Origin: Bradyrhizobium australiense
GTDB lineage: Bacteria > Pseudomonadota > Alphaproteobacteria > Rhizobiales > Xanthobacteraceae
Direction of reading: 5' to 3'
Length of the DNA stretch: 64,000 nucleotides
Assembly (NCBI RefSeq): GCF_013114825.1
Contig: NZ_JAAVLX010000005.1
Coordinates: 372,001-436,000 of the forward strand
Of this stretch, positions 30,624-39,988 are shown piece after piece (the first letter of the stretch is position 1; each line of letters opens with the position of its first letter). Below the pieces are notes generated by a model. The model had not been told where the DNA came from and searched no databases. It saw only the letters and a program-made list of their open reading frames with translations. Made by a program: the position numbers and the translations under genes.

Positions 30624-32183
30624 ATGGCGCAGAGTGCAGAACACGTGCTCGATCATTTCGAGCTGTTCCGCGGTCCGGAATACCAGCAGATGCTGGCCAA
30701 CAAGAAGAAGATGTTCGAGAATCCCCGCGATCCCGCGGAAGTAGAACGCATCAGGGAATGGGCGAAGACGCCCGAATATCGCGAAAAGAATTTTGCGCGG
30801 GAAGCGCTCACGGTAAACCCAGCCAAGGCTTGCCAGCCGCTGGGCGCGGTGTTCGCCTCAGTTGGCTTCGAGGCCACGCTGCCGTTCGTGCATGGCTCCC
30901 AAGGCTGCGTGGCCTACTACCGCAGCCATTTGTCGCGGCACTTCAAGGAGCCAAGCTCCTGCGTCTCCTCGTCGATGACGGAGGACGCTGCGGTATTCGG
31001 CGGGCTGAACAACATGATCGATGGGCTCGCCAACAGCTATAATATGTATAAGCCCAAGATGATCGCGGTCTCCACCACTTGTATGGCGGAGGTGATCGGA
31101 GACGACCTCAATGCCTTTATCAAAACCTCCAAGGAAAAAGGCTCGGTGCCAGCTGATTTCGATGTGCCGTTTGCGCACACGCCAGCCTTCGTGGGCAGCC
31201 ATGTCACCGGGTACGACAATGCGCTCAAGGGCATCCTCGAGCATTTCTGGGACGGCAAGGCCGGGACAGCCGCGAAACTCGAGCGCGCGCCCAACAATAA
31301 GATCAACCTCATCGGCGGCTTTGACGGCTATACCGTTGGCAACATCCGCGAGATCAAGCGCATCTTCGAATTGATGGGCATTCACTACACTATTCTTGCC
31401 GATAATTCCGATGTGTTCGATACACCGACCGACGGCGAGTTCCGGATGTATGACGGCGGCACGACTTTGGAAGACGCCGCGAACGCGGTTCACGCTAAAG
31501 CAACGATCTCGATGCAGCAGTGGTGCACGGAAAAGACGCTGCCGTTCATCGCCGATCATGGCCAGGAGGTCGTGGCCTTCAATTATCCGGTGGGCGTGTC
31601 AGCAACGGATGAGTTTCTGATGGCGCTGTCGCGCATCAGTGGCAAAGACATTCCGGAGGAACTGGCTCGAGAGCGCGGCCGCTTGGTCGACGCGATGGCC
31701 GACTCTAGCGCGCATGTCCACGGCAAGAAATTTGCGATCTATGGCGATCCAGATCTCTGCTATGGGTTGGCTGCCTTCCTGCTCGAGCTTGGCGCCGAAC
31801 CGATTCATGTGCTGTCCACGAACGGCAACAAGGCCTGGGAGGAGAAAATGCAGGCGTTATTTGGGAGCTCGCCGTTTGGGCAGAACTGCCATGCCTATCC
31901 GGGGCGAGACCTCTGGCATATGCGCTCGCTCTTGTTCACCGAGCCGGTCGATTTCCTGATTGGTAACACCTATGGCAAATATCTGGAGCGCGACACTGGT
32001 ACGCCGCTGATCCGGATCGGTTTCCCAATCTTCGATCGGCATCACCATCACCGCTCTCCGGTGTGGGGCTATCAGGGGGGCATGAACGTATTGGTGAAGA
32101 TTCTCGACAAGATCTTCGACGAGATCGACAAGAAGACCAACATTGCCGGCAAGACCGACTATAGCTTCGACATCATTCGTTGA
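30624..32183 (+). CDS. nifK: NifK, nitrogenase MoFe protein beta chain
   Basis: This 519-residue beta subunit of dinitrogenase completes the P-cluster. Conserved Cys ligands lie in PAKACQPLGAVFA, HGSQGCVAYYRSH and STTCMAEVIGDD. The N-terminal extension (HVLDHFELFRGPEYQQMLA) is the long type found in rhizobia and Azotobacter. The C-terminus has RIGFPIFDRHHHHRSP, also typical. GGATCC-type spacing before the ATG gives a weak ribosome site. It is second in the nif operon and intact. Confidence 0.97.
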   Translation: MAQSAEHVLDHFELFRGPEYQQMLANKKKMFENPRDPAEVERIREWAKTPEYREKNFAREALTVNPAKACQPLGAVFASVGFEATLPFVHGSQGCVAYYRSHLSRHFKEPSSCVSSSMTEDAAVFGGLNNMIDGLANSYNMYKPKMIAVSTTCMAEVIGDDLNAFIKTSKEKGSVPADFDVPFAHTPAFVGSHVTGYDNALKGILEHFWDGKAGTAAKLERAPNNKINLIGGFDGYTVGNIREIKRIFELMGIHYTILADNSDVFDTPTDGEFRMYDGGTTLEDAANAVHAKATISMQQWCTEKTLPFIADHGQEVVAFNYPVGVSATDEFLMALSRISGKDIPEELARERGRLVDAMADSSAHVHGKKFAIYGDPDLCYGLAAFLLELGAEPIHVLSTNGNKAWEEKMQALFGSSPFGQNCHAYPGRDLWHMRSLLFTEPVDFLIGNTYGKYLERDTGTPLIRIGFPIFDRHHHHRSPVWGYQGGMNVLVKILDKIFDEIDKKTNIAGKTDYSFDIIR

Positions 32184-32198
32184 TGACGAACGGCGCAC

Positions 32199-32226
32199 GC
32201 CATCGCCGGCAAACGTCAGCGATGGC
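32199..32226 (+). other. nifK-nifE intergenic stem-loop
   Basis: GCCATCGC and GCGATGGC form a perfect eight-base stem around a 12-base loop, 16 bases after the nifK stop. No T-run follows. It could stabilise the nifDK message or damp transcription into nifEN, which are needed in smaller amounts. Confidence 0.5.
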
Positions 32227-32282
32227 CTAAGCGCACGATGGACCTGATCTTCGCGAACAAGCTCGGTTGGGAGGAGAGACGG

Positions 32283-33947
32283 ATGAGTTCGCTATCGGCC
32301 ACGATCGAGAAGATCTTCAACGAGCCGGGCTGCGCCAAGAACGCCAACAAATCGGATGCCGAGCGCAACAAGGGCTGCACCAAGCAGGTGCAGCCGGGCG
32401 GCGCCGCAGGCGGCTGCGCCTTCGACGGCGCCAAAATTGCGCTGCAGCCTTTTACCGACGTCGCTCATCTCGTGCACGGTCCGATCGCCTGTGAGGGTAA
32501 TTCCTGGGATAACCGCGGTGCGGCTTCGTCTGGCGCCAGCATCTGGCGCACCGGACTCACCACTGACATGAACGAAACCGATATAGTATTTGGGGGCGAG
32601 AAGCGTCTCTACAAAGCAATCAAAGAGATCATCAGCAAGTACAACCCGCCGGCCATTTTCGTCTATCAGACCTGCGTACCCGCCATGATCGGCGACGACA
32701 TCAATGCGGTTTGCAAGGCGGCTTCGCAAAAGCTCGGCAAGCCGGTCATTCCCGTAAATTCACCGGGCTTCGTCGGCTCCAAGAACCTCGGCAACAAGCT
32801 CGCCGGCGAGGCCTTGCTCGAGCATGTCATCGGCACACAAGAGCCGGACTACACCACGCCCTATGACATCAACCTGATTGGCGAATACAACCTCTCCGGC
32901 GAGCTTTGGCAGGTCAAGCCGCTGCTTGACGAGCTCGGCATCCGCATCCTCTCCTGCATCTCGGGGGACGGCAAATATCGCGAAGTCGCCTCTTCGCACC
33001 GGGCGCGCGCTGCCATGATGGTATGTTCGAAGGCGATGATCAGTGTCGCGCGCAAGATGGAGGAGCGTTACGGCATCCCGTTTTTCGAAGGGTCGTTCTA
33101 TGGCATCCAGGATTCCAGCGATTCGCTGCGCCAGATTGCCCGGCTGTTGGTCGAACGTGGGGCGCCTTCCGAACTGATCGAGCGCACCGAGGCGGTGATC
33201 GCGCGCGAGGAGGCGGGCGCCTGGGCCGCGATCGAACCCTACAAGCCCCGCTTTGCCGGCAAGAGAGCACTTCTGATCACTGGCGGCGTCAAGTCCTGGT
33301 CCGTGGTGGCGGCGCTGCAGGAGGCAGGGCTCGACCTGGTCGGCACCAGCGTCAAGAAATCCACCAAGCAGGACAAGGAGCGCATCAAAGAGCTGATGGG
33401 ACAGGATGCCCACATGATCGAGGACATGACGCCGCGCGAGATATACAAGATGCTGAAGGACGCGAAAGCAGATATCATGCTCTCGGGCGGCAAATCGCAG
33501 TTCGTTGCGCTGAAAGCGGCGATGCCCTGGCTCGACATCAACCAGGAGCGCTGCCACGCCTATATGGGCTACCTCGGTATGGTGAAGCTGGTCGAGGAGA
33601 TCGACAAGGCGCTGTTCAACCCGATGTGGGAGCAGCTGCGTCGACCAGTGCCGTGGGAGGAGGTGGCTAAGAATAGGCAGACCAAGGTGATGGCGCAGAT
33701 GGACGCGCAGGCCGCCGAGGTCGCCGCCGATCCGGAGACGACCCGGCGCGCGAAAAAGGTCTGCTTCTGCAAGGAAGTCGATCTCGGCACCCTCGAGGAT
33801 GCAATCCGCTCCCATGGCCTGACCAGCGTCGAGGCAGTCAGACAGCACACCAATGCGTTGGGTGGCTGCTGCAAGAGGCGTATCGAGGACATCCTGGCGA
33901 AAATGCCGGTGTCCTCGCCGCCTGCCATGCTGCAGGCCGCGGAATAG
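32283..33947 (+). CDS. nifE: NifE, FeMo-co scaffold alpha subunit with C-terminal Bfd-like domain
   Basis: NifE pairs with NifN to mature FeMo cofactor. This 554-residue protein starts at ATG 32283, preceded by GGGAGGAGAG. The NifD-like core shows AGGCAFDGAKIAL, HGPIACEGNSW, YQTCVPAMIGDD, LIGEYNLSGE and CHAYMGYLGM. After about residue 485 comes an extra segment, RAKKVCFCKEVDLGTLEDAI, with NALGGCCKRRIEDIL. That C-x-C with C-C arrangement resembles Bfd-type [2Fe-2S] domains, possibly for electron input. The NifE core is usually about 450-480 residues, so the tail is a real extension. Confidence 0.95.
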   Translation: MSSLSATIEKIFNEPGCAKNANKSDAERNKGCTKQVQPGGAAGGCAFDGAKIALQPFTDVAHLVHGPIACEGNSWDNRGAASSGASIWRTGLTTDMNETDIVFGGEKRLYKAIKEIISKYNPPAIFVYQTCVPAMIGDDINAVCKAASQKLGKPVIPVNSPGFVGSKNLGNKLAGEALLEHVIGTQEPDYTTPYDINLIGEYNLSGELWQVKPLLDELGIRILSCISGDGKYREVASSHRARAAMMVCSKAMISVARKMEERYGIPFFEGSFYGIQDSSDSLRQIARLLVERGAPSELIERTEAVIAREEAGAWAAIEPYKPRFAGKRALLITGGVKSWSVVAALQEAGLDLVGTSVKKSTKQDKERIKELMGQDAHMIEDMTPREIYKMLKDAKADIMLSGGKSQFVALKAAMPWLDINQERCHAYMGYLGMVKLVEEIDKALFNPMWEQLRRPVPWEEVAKNRQTKVMAQMDAQAAEVAADPETTRRAKKVCFCKEVDLGTLEDAIRSHGLTSVEAVRQHTNALGGCCKRRIEDILAKMPVSSPPAMLQAAE

Positions 33948-33956
33948 GACGGCGTC

Positions 33957-35363
33957 ATGGCGATCGTCACCACGCCGAAGAAGGCCTGCGCGGTCAACCC
34001 GCTGAAGATGAGTCAGCCGATTGGCGGCGCATTCGCCTTCATGGGCCTGCGTGGAGCGATGCCGCTTCTGCACGGCTCGCAAGGGTGCACATCCTTCGGG
34101 CTCACGCTGTTCGTGCGGCATTTCAAGGAGGCGGTGCCGCTGCAGACGACTGCGATGAGCGAGGTGGCGACCGTGCTCGGCGGTTATGAAAATGTCGAGC
34201 AAGCTATCCTCAACATATACAATCGTGCCAAGCCGGAGATCATCGGGATCTGCTCGACCGGAGTCACCGAAACTAATGGCGATGACGTCGACGGCTACAT
34301 CAAGCTGATCCGCGAGCAGCATCCGCAGCTCGCCAAATTTCCTTTAGTCTTTGTCTCGACGCCCGATTTCAAGGACGCCTTTCAGGACGGGTGGGGCAAG
34401 ACGGTGGCATGCATGGTCGAGGTACTGGTGGAGTCGCCGGCGGGCGGGGCGGAGCGTGATCCCGCGCGGGTGAATGTCCTCCCCGGATGTCACCTGACGC
34501 CGGGTGACCTCGACGAACTCAGGACGATCCTGGAGGATTTCGGCCTGAAGCCATCCTTCCTGCCTGATCTCGCAGGATCTCTGGACGGGCATATCCCGGA
34601 CGAGTTTACGCCAACGACCATTGGTGGCATCGGGGTTGACGAAGTAGCGGGCATGGGCCGGTCCAGCTGCACCATTGCCATCGGTGAGCAGATGCGGCGG
34701 GCGGCAGAAGCCATACAGGCCAAGACCGGGGTGCCGTTCCGCCTGTTCGAGCGGCTGTGCGGCCTCATCCCCAACGATGAATTCCTCGCTTTCCTGAGCG
34801 ACATCAGTGGCCGCCCTGTGCCAGCAAAATATCGGCGCCAGCGCGGCCAGCTCGCCGACGCGATGCTGGACGCCCATTTCCATGTCGGCGGCCGCAAGCT
34901 CGCGATTGGTGCCGAGCCTGACCTCCTGTTCGACCTGTCTAGCATGCTTCACGAGATGGGCGCGCAGGTGACGGCAGCCGTAACGACCACGCAGTCGCCG
35001 GTGCTGGAGCGGATCGGAACCAACGAGGTGCTGATCGGCGATCTCGAGGATCTGGAAGAGCTTGCTAGGACGAGGAATTGCGACCTGCTGATTACGCATT
35101 CGCATGGCCGCCAAGCGGCGGCGCGGCTGAAGATTCCGTTTTATCGCGCGGGATTTCCGATGTTCGATCGAATCGGCGCGGGACACCAGCTATCCGTCGG
35201 CTATCGCGGCACGCGCGATGTGATTTTCGATATCGCCAATCTCGTGATCGCCGACCGCGAGGAAAATCATCAGCCTACGCCCGATAGCTGGCGGACCTCG
35301 AGACAGCGCTTAAAGCCCAGCCGCCGCAGCTTCATCGCCTCAACAGAGGAATCGATTGCATGA
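33957..35363 (+). CDS. nifN: NifN, FeMo-co scaffold beta subunit
   Basis: This 468-residue NifK-like partner of NifE has blocks NPLKMSQPIGGAFAFMGLRG, HGSQGCTSFGLTLF with a conserved Cys, and GICSTGVTETNGDDVDGY. The SFLPDLAGSLDGH and GAGHQLSVGYRG segments follow. Start ATG 33957 lies nine bases after nifE. The final ATGA overlaps the nifX start. The last 30 residues are variable, Arg-rich and typical of the family. Confidence 0.95.
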   Translation: MAIVTTPKKACAVNPLKMSQPIGGAFAFMGLRGAMPLLHGSQGCTSFGLTLFVRHFKEAVPLQTTAMSEVATVLGGYENVEQAILNIYNRAKPEIIGICSTGVTETNGDDVDGYIKLIREQHPQLAKFPLVFVSTPDFKDAFQDGWGKTVACMVEVLVESPAGGAERDPARVNVLPGCHLTPGDLDELRTILEDFGLKPSFLPDLAGSLDGHIPDEFTPTTIGGIGVDEVAGMGRSSCTIAIGEQMRRAAEAIQAKTGVPFRLFERLCGLIPNDEFLAFLSDISGRPVPAKYRRQRGQLADAMLDAHFHVGGRKLAIGAEPDLLFDLSSMLHEMGAQVTAAVTTTQSPVLERIGTNEVLIGDLEDLEELARTRNCDLLITHSHGRQAAARLKIPFYRAGFPMFDRIGAGHQLSVGYRGTRDVIFDIANLVIADREENHQPTPDSWRTSRQRLKPSRRSFIASTEESIA

Positions 35364-35755
35364 AAGTCGCATTCGCTACCCAAGACTTGAGGCGCGTCGA
35401 TGCGCATTTTGGCTGGGCCAAGTACATCGCGATCTATGATGTTGGGCCAATCGGGCACGTATTTCTGAAGGCAATTCAGTTCGACGGCGACCTCAAGGAA
35501 GACGGCAACGAGGACAAGCTCGCGCCCAAGATCGAGGCAATCAAGGATTGCGCCATCCTCTATGTCGCGGCCATCGGCGGCTCCGGTGCCGCGCGCGTAG
35601 TGGCGAACAATATACATCCGATCAAGGTGAACAAGCCCGAGAACATCCTGGTGCTGGTCGAGAAGCTTCGGCACGTGCTGAAGGGTACGCCGCCACCCTG
35701 GCTGCGCAAGGCGCTGGCAAAGGACCAGGAGCGCACGCTCGATTTCGAAGAATGA
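35360..35755 (+). CDS. nifX: NifX, FeMo-co precursor carrier
   Basis: This 131-residue member of the NifX/NifB-C-terminal family binds cofactor precursors between NifB and NifEN. The start MKVAFATQD, the ILYVAAIGGSGAARVVANN block and LRHVLKGTPPPWLRKAL are typical. It is translationally coupled to nifN through an ATGA overlap and precedes the NifX-associated gene by seven bases. Confidence 0.95.
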   Translation: MKVAFATQDLRRVDAHFGWAKYIAIYDVGPIGHVFLKAIQFDGDLKEDGNEDKLAPKIEAIKDCAILYVAAIGGSGAARVVANNIHPIKVNKPENILVLVEKLRHVLKGTPPPWLRKALAKDQERTLDFEE

Positions 35756-35762
35756 GGACGAC

Positions 35763-36233
35763 ATGACTGAAGCGGCGGATATCGTGCAAACTGATCGCGC
35801 GCTCGATGCGCCATTCGTGAGGGGACTGATCAAGATCTGGCGCGCCCAGGACGTCCATGGCGCGTGGGACGGCAAGAGCGATCTCGATCTGCTCGAACCG
35901 TATATTCTGGACAAGGAGAAACGGCGGGCGCTGCCGATCGTCGGCGATCCCGATCCGGATACGCTCTGGCGGCTGGAGCTGTTCTTCAATGCAGTCGCGC
36001 TCTCGATCGAGAAGGCGACGGGTGTGATGATCCAGCCGATGCTGAAGATGCATCATGAAGGCTTTGGCCGCATCGTGCTGATCGGCGGCCGACTGATCGT
36101 GGTGAACAAGCAGCTGCGCGATGTGCATCGCTTTGGCTTTGACAATCTCGCAAAGCTCGCCGCCGAGGGTGGCAAATACGTCGAAGGCGGCATCAAGATG
36201 ATCCGGAAATTTCCCGACGTGGCAAACTATTGA
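35763..36233 (+). CDS. NifX-associated nitrogen fixation protein (DUF269)
   Basis: This 156-residue protein of the NifX-associated family is found next to nifX in most diazotrophs. Typical blocks are the early FVRGLIKIWRAQD stretch, LDKEKRRALPI, LWRLELFFNAVA and GRLIVVNKQLRDVHRFGF. Its biochemical role is not settled; it is assumed to help cofactor synthesis or delivery. It lies in the middle of the tight nifX-fdxB run. Confidence 0.92.
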   Translation: MTEAADIVQTDRALDAPFVRGLIKIWRAQDVHGAWDGKSDLDLLEPYILDKEKRRALPIVGDPDPDTLWRLELFFNAVALSIEKATGVMIQPMLKMHHEGFGRIVLIGGRLIVVNKQLRDVHRFGFDNLAKLAAEGGKYVEGGIKMIRKFPDVANY

Positions 36234-36242
36234 GGGCAGCTC

Positions 36243-36443
36243 ATGAGCGAACTTGAAATCCTGAAAGCAGAAATAAGAAAGCTGTCGGTGAAGGCGACCA
36301 AGGCCAAGATGGATCTGCACGATTTGTCCGAGGAACTTCCCGTCAACTGGACCTCGATCTTGGCGGTGGCGCAGAAGGCGCACGATGCCTTTGCCGAACT
36401 GGAGCGCAAGCGCGAGGATCTCAAGGCGCTCGAAAAGGCCTAA
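36243..36443 (+). CDS. small Rop-like nif protein (DUF683 / CCE_0567 family)
   Basis: A 66-residue helical hairpin protein with the LSVKATKAKMDLHDLSEELP block characteristic of the short family between the NifX-associated gene and fdxB. GGGCAG upstream is a modest ribosome site. Function is unknown, but the family is almost confined to nif clusters. Confidence 0.88.
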   Translation: MSELEILKAEIRKLSVKATKAKMDLHDLSEELPVNWTSILAVAQKAHDAFAELERKREDLKALEKA

Positions 36444-36456
36444 AGGGTATCCGATC

Positions 36457-36756
36457 ATGTCATTTGCAACGCGCGACGGCCGCGACTGGACGCCGAACTA
36501 CCTGATCTCAATTGATCCCAAGAAGTGCATCGGTTGTGGCCGCTGTTTCAAGGTCTGCGGTCGCGACGTCATGACGTTGAAGGGGATCAATGAGGAGGGC
36601 GATCTTGTCGATCTCGACGATGACGAAGACGATGAGATCGAAAAGAAGATTATGGTGATGAATGACCAGGGCGCTTGTATCGGCTGCGGCGCCTGCGCCC
36701 GGGTTTGTCCGACCAACTGCCAGACCCATCAGCCCGCCGGAACGGAAGCCGCTTGA
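36457..36756 (+). CDS. fdxB: FdxB, nif-specific ferredoxin III
   Basis: A 99-residue ferredoxin starts at ATG 36457. The first cluster motif is CIGCGRCFKVC and the second CIGCGACARVCP, separated by an acidic insert with DLDDDEDDEIEKK. This is the nif-associated ferredoxin III layout. It probably passes electrons to NifEN or nitrogenase. It is the last gene of the visible nif operon; no terminator stem was found after it. Confidence 0.93.
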   Translation: MSFATRDGRDWTPNYLISIDPKKCIGCGRCFKVCGRDVMTLKGINEEGDLVDLDDDEDDEIEKKIMVMNDQGACIGCGACARVCPTNCQTHQPAGTEAA

Positions 36757-36952
36757 CAGCGCCTCTGTCCGCCTTTCCTGCAGGCAAGCGGGAGTTGGAC
36801 GGCAAAGCCTCGCTGAAGGGACTCTCCATATGCTGCGCTCGGGGATAGAGCCCTTGGCGCCGATCCATTCCCGCCAGCTTGCGGGTGCCGAGCCGACCCC
36901 AGGGTAGAATCATGCCCTCGTCGCCCGCAATTCGCTTTGGATGGAATGCCGA

Positions 36953-37156
36953 TCACACGCTTATGTAATACACTTCATCTCGGTCCTTGCATGTTACGAC
37001 TACACTGGTGGTACCCCGTAGAAGAGGGTGAGTTCTCGCTAGCTCCTCTGCCAAGCGCTCGGCCGCACGGAAGGCTTGCACCTCGTTTTCGAATGGCAAC
37101 CCGCAGGGGTCGTCGACATTCCGCTTTCCTGCGAGATTGAAATAAAAACGAAGCAT
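36953..37156 (-). CDS. small DUF6894-type protein, 67 aa
   Basis: The start at 37156 gives MLRFYFNLAG, then a DDPCGLPFENEVQAFRAAER block. This matches the small F-F-N/D-x-x-G, D-x-x-G proteins abundant in Bradyrhizobiaceae (DUF6894-like). The function of that family is unknown. The frame stays open 24 codons further upstream without family resemblance. Confidence 0.6.
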   Translation of the reverse strand: MLRFYFNLAGKRNVDDPCGLPFENEVQAFRAAERLAEELARTHPLLRGTTSVVVTCKDRDEVYYISV

Positions 37157-37566
37157 TGCTCGCCGGCCTTGTTGCACGTGAGAAAGAAAACAGATTTTCA
37201 TAAACGAGATGCGGTGATCGCATGTCACCCATAACGAAGTGTGCGCTTCCGGCTACCTAGCTCGAGGCTACTACGGGGCGTCAGACGATGAGCAGAGTGG
37301 GCGCCAATCACTTAGGCGGCGCAATCTCGGCGGAATTGTCGCTCATGGGTTTATCCTTGGTTGTTTTCGCCTACCGCAAATGAAGAAAAGGCACAATGCT
37401 GCTGGAGAAAAACAAATCAGATAGTTGGTGCGCTTCGGACGAAAGTGAAGCGTGCCGACTACAGCAACGACTTAAACGAGGCGTTCCGTACAGTACGTAC
37501 AAGCTTAACGATCAGGAAGGCTCTCAAGAGGTCCAATAAAGGCCGAAGCTTCGTTCTCGCGAAGGG
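37157..37566. other. intergenic, weak frame only
   Basis: A 69-codon plus-strand frame (37361-37570) ends by overlapping the next small gene, but its composition is not convincing. Nothing else is seen. Confidence 0.4.
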
Positions 37567-37809
37567 ATGAATCCTTCAGAGCCAGACTCGGACGATGCTC
37601 ACGACGACTCGGTCGGAGAGGAATTCTCAATAGATATGACGGACGGTAGGGATCGCCCTGAATCATCAGTGACGACAGACGAACAGCGCGAGCTGGAGTG
37701 CTGCAAGCAGGAGATTGCGCATCTCAAGCAGTTGGTTGTGCGGCTTTCGGAGATTGTTATGCGCAACGTCGTACGGCGCACCGAGGACCGAACATCGGAA
37801 CGCTTGTGA
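37567..37809 (+). CDS. small acidic coiled-coil protein, 80 aa
   Basis: The N-terminal 45 residues are very acidic and disordered. The C-terminal part is a likely coiled coil (ECCKQEIAHLKQLVVRLSEI). GCGAAGGG lies directly before the ATG. No function is known. The hydrophobic heptad pattern makes a chance frame less likely. Confidence 0.45.
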   Translation: MNPSEPDSDDAHDDSVGEEFSIDMTDGRDRPESSVTTDEQRELECCKQEIAHLKQLVVRLSEIVMRNVVRRTEDRTSERL

Positions 37810-37930
37810 ATTCTGAGCCTGCGCGCGCGGTGAAGCTTAACCTCGCGAGCGGCCGCTATGACGTCGAAAGCCGAAAATCGATCAGACATGATCAGGGCAG
37901 CGCGTCATTGGATTGTGGCGGTTTTTGTCC

Positions 37931-38436
37931 TCAGAGCTCCAGAACGGCCTTCAAGCGAGCTTTCTCTAGACGATGCTTGAGCGCAGTAAGCCTGTTAGCA
38001 AACTCGGTCACCTCATGAATAGCGAGATCACCAAAAACAAATTCGTCGAGTGCTTCCTATTGTGCGGCGACGCTCGCAAAATGCTTGTAAGTCTTGTCCG
38101 TCAGCGACATCTGGACGACCCGGGCATCGCTGGTAGAGGGCTTGCGCCGCAAGAAGCCCTTCTTCTCCAGCAGCTTTGATTGCGTAGTGACGAATGAAGA
38201 GTCGACGTGGATGAATTTCGACACCACATTCACAGGAATACCTTTTCCTTCGTCCAACTCCATTAAAGCCATCAAGATCAGTCACTGTGGCCCAGTGATG
38301 CCAAGTGCACTGGCCCGGAGTCCTCCAGACAAAAGTTGATGGATCTGATCTGCCACACCAATCGCCGGACTACCTCCTGAGAGTTTTGCGAGCTACTAGC
38401 GACCGCTCTTGCTAGACTGGGCAGATCAGGAGGCAT
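37931..38436 (-). pseudogene. MarR-family regulator, multiply broken
   Basis: From ATG 38436 the first third ends in a frameshift near 38345. The winged-helix region then reads ALGITGPQ, an in-frame TGA where Trp is expected, and LILMALMELDEGKGIPVNVV. The recognition helix and wing follow as DSSFVTTQSKLLEKKGF and DARVVQMSLT. A second in-frame TAG follows SVAAQ, and the C-terminal helix ends KHRLEKARLKAVLEL. Two nonsense codons and a frameshift make it non-functional. Confidence 0.75.
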
Positions 38437-39419
38437 GGTATGTCAGCGTTCCATTGCTTTCCTCTCCATAGCGCGGATTTTTTAACAGGGACAACGCTGT
38501 CAGCGCGAATCCAATCCACAGCGCGTCACCTGTGGGCACTCAGATCACCTCGGCGCTGCAGAAGTCGGGACTTGCCCATCGCTGGGTCGCTGCCAGCACA
38601 AGCGGGGACAATCGGTGTGGTGAAATCCGTCGAAAAGGTCGGGCTAACGCGGAGTTTAACCGTCGACGTGGGACTCGTTGCAGTAATCAATATCGAAAGA
38701 TCCTTATTATGCAGGGTCAAGCTCACAACCCTTTTTCGCGAGTCGACTCTTTTGGGGGCGGCAAAGACAATCATGCGGTCAAATCCATCTCCAGTACCAG
38801 TTCGGAGAAACGGCATAGGAACAGTACGTGGCTAGGTATTTGTAAACGACTCCCTCATGGGCACCTATGCTGAGACGTTGTTTCGGCGCAGCAAGCGCGA
38901 TAAGCAGGAAAGAATCTGGCTGCAGTACAGCCTGATGCGGCTTGGCAGCGAACTAAGGCAATCCGAGCATTGGTCCAGCGCAGCGGGCCGGCCGGTCCTG
39001 CATGGAAACGATGCGGCTGAAGCCGTCGCCAAACTGGTGTAACTCCGTCTGGGATAGCAAATTGAGCTTGCTCAAAGCCGCAACCAGTGCATTTGGCGCT
39101 GTGCATCAAGCGGCTAGCGCCTCACATGCTCACCCAGAGGGCATGATGCGCCCCCAGCGTCATCTCGACGGATCTCGAGCCTTTGAATTGTGTAGCAAGC
39201 GTGGTCCGCCTCTCTATGCGGGGCCGCGCTGGAATTATTCGAGAGAGCTCAGAGGCAGCGCGAAATCATAGGCTGGAGGAAGCGGAAAGAGGAGCTGGAA
39301 ACCGCTGTGCGGCGAACGCTTGAAAAGCGGTTTTAGATTCCGCCTGACTAACTCACTTGAATTCAGGAGCGCGCGATCCGTATTATCTTCCTCACTAGAG
39401 GGATGGGGGAGATCTCAAA
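38437..39419. other. 1 kb with no firm gene
   Basis: A 61-codon frame at 38857-39042 (plus) and a GWRKRKEELETAVRRTLEK tail near 39270-39335 hint at relics of small proteins. Neither has a coherent full-length frame. Confidence 0.4.
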
Positions 39420-39620
39420 ATGTTCGATGCCGCTATCACCGAGCTTCTACGCGCGGTCCTCGACGAGGTCTGTGAGAAAGTGTCCCGGGACGAGACCGGC
39501 ACCCGCGCGCATGTCGCCTCTAAGCTTCTGAAAGCCACCCCCAAAGGTGAGACGAGGCCCCGACCGCCTCAAACAGATCGACGAAGCGCCGACCATATGG
39601 CGGTCGGTGCGGACAACATG
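39420..39620 (+). pseudogene. small protein with internal frameshift
   Basis: The start MFDAAITELLRAVLDEVCE and ARAHVASKLL-like continuation have the look of a small conserved rhizobial protein. Near 39555 the sense moves to another frame (RLKQIDEAPTIWRSV), while the open frame runs on as a Pro/Arg-rich tail to 39638. One indel is the simplest reading. Family assignment rests on memory of similar small proteins only. Confidence 0.35.
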
Positions 39621-39634
39621 ATTGTGTCACTCAA

Positions 39635-39988
39635 GTGAATTTCCAGGTCACAATCCTGAAGATCCTTGTGAGCTATCCGGACGGGTTCGCAGCGGTGGCG
39701 GAGCTCAAGCGCGACATGGCCATTTTAGCTACGAGCGGTCGGGACTGGGCCGAGCGCACCAAGGGATTGGCCGCCCGTGTGCCGCACCTCGACATCTTTT
39801 CGCAGAAACTCATTGAGCGCATGAACGGTGGCTGGCGCATCACCGAAGAGGGACGTGCCCTGCTCAAATTCATGGAAGCGCGCCCGATCGAGGCCGGACT
39901 ACCGGGAGAGAGGGAGGTGGCGGCTCCCGAGCAATCGCAGCGAATGATACCTCGGTTGTTTACTGGCGAAGCTGGCCGGCGGCCATAA
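39635..39988 (+). CDS. conserved-looking hypothetical protein, possible winged helix, 117 aa
   Basis: The start is a GTG at 39635. The body (MNFQVTILKILVSYPDGF, then LKRDMAILATSGRDWAER, then NGGWRITEEGRALLKFMEAR) has the rhythm of a small winged-helix protein, ending a domain at the GGWRIT-EEGR strand and helix. The last 25 residues are unlike the rest and may be readthrough. The first 80 residues look well preserved. DNA binding is inferred from fold rhythm only. Confidence 0.5.
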   Translation: MNFQVTILKILVSYPDGFAAVAELKRDMAILATSGRDWAERTKGLAARVPHLDIFSQKLIERMNGGWRITEEGRALLKFMEARPIEAGLPGEREVAAPEQSQRMIPRLFTGEAGRRP

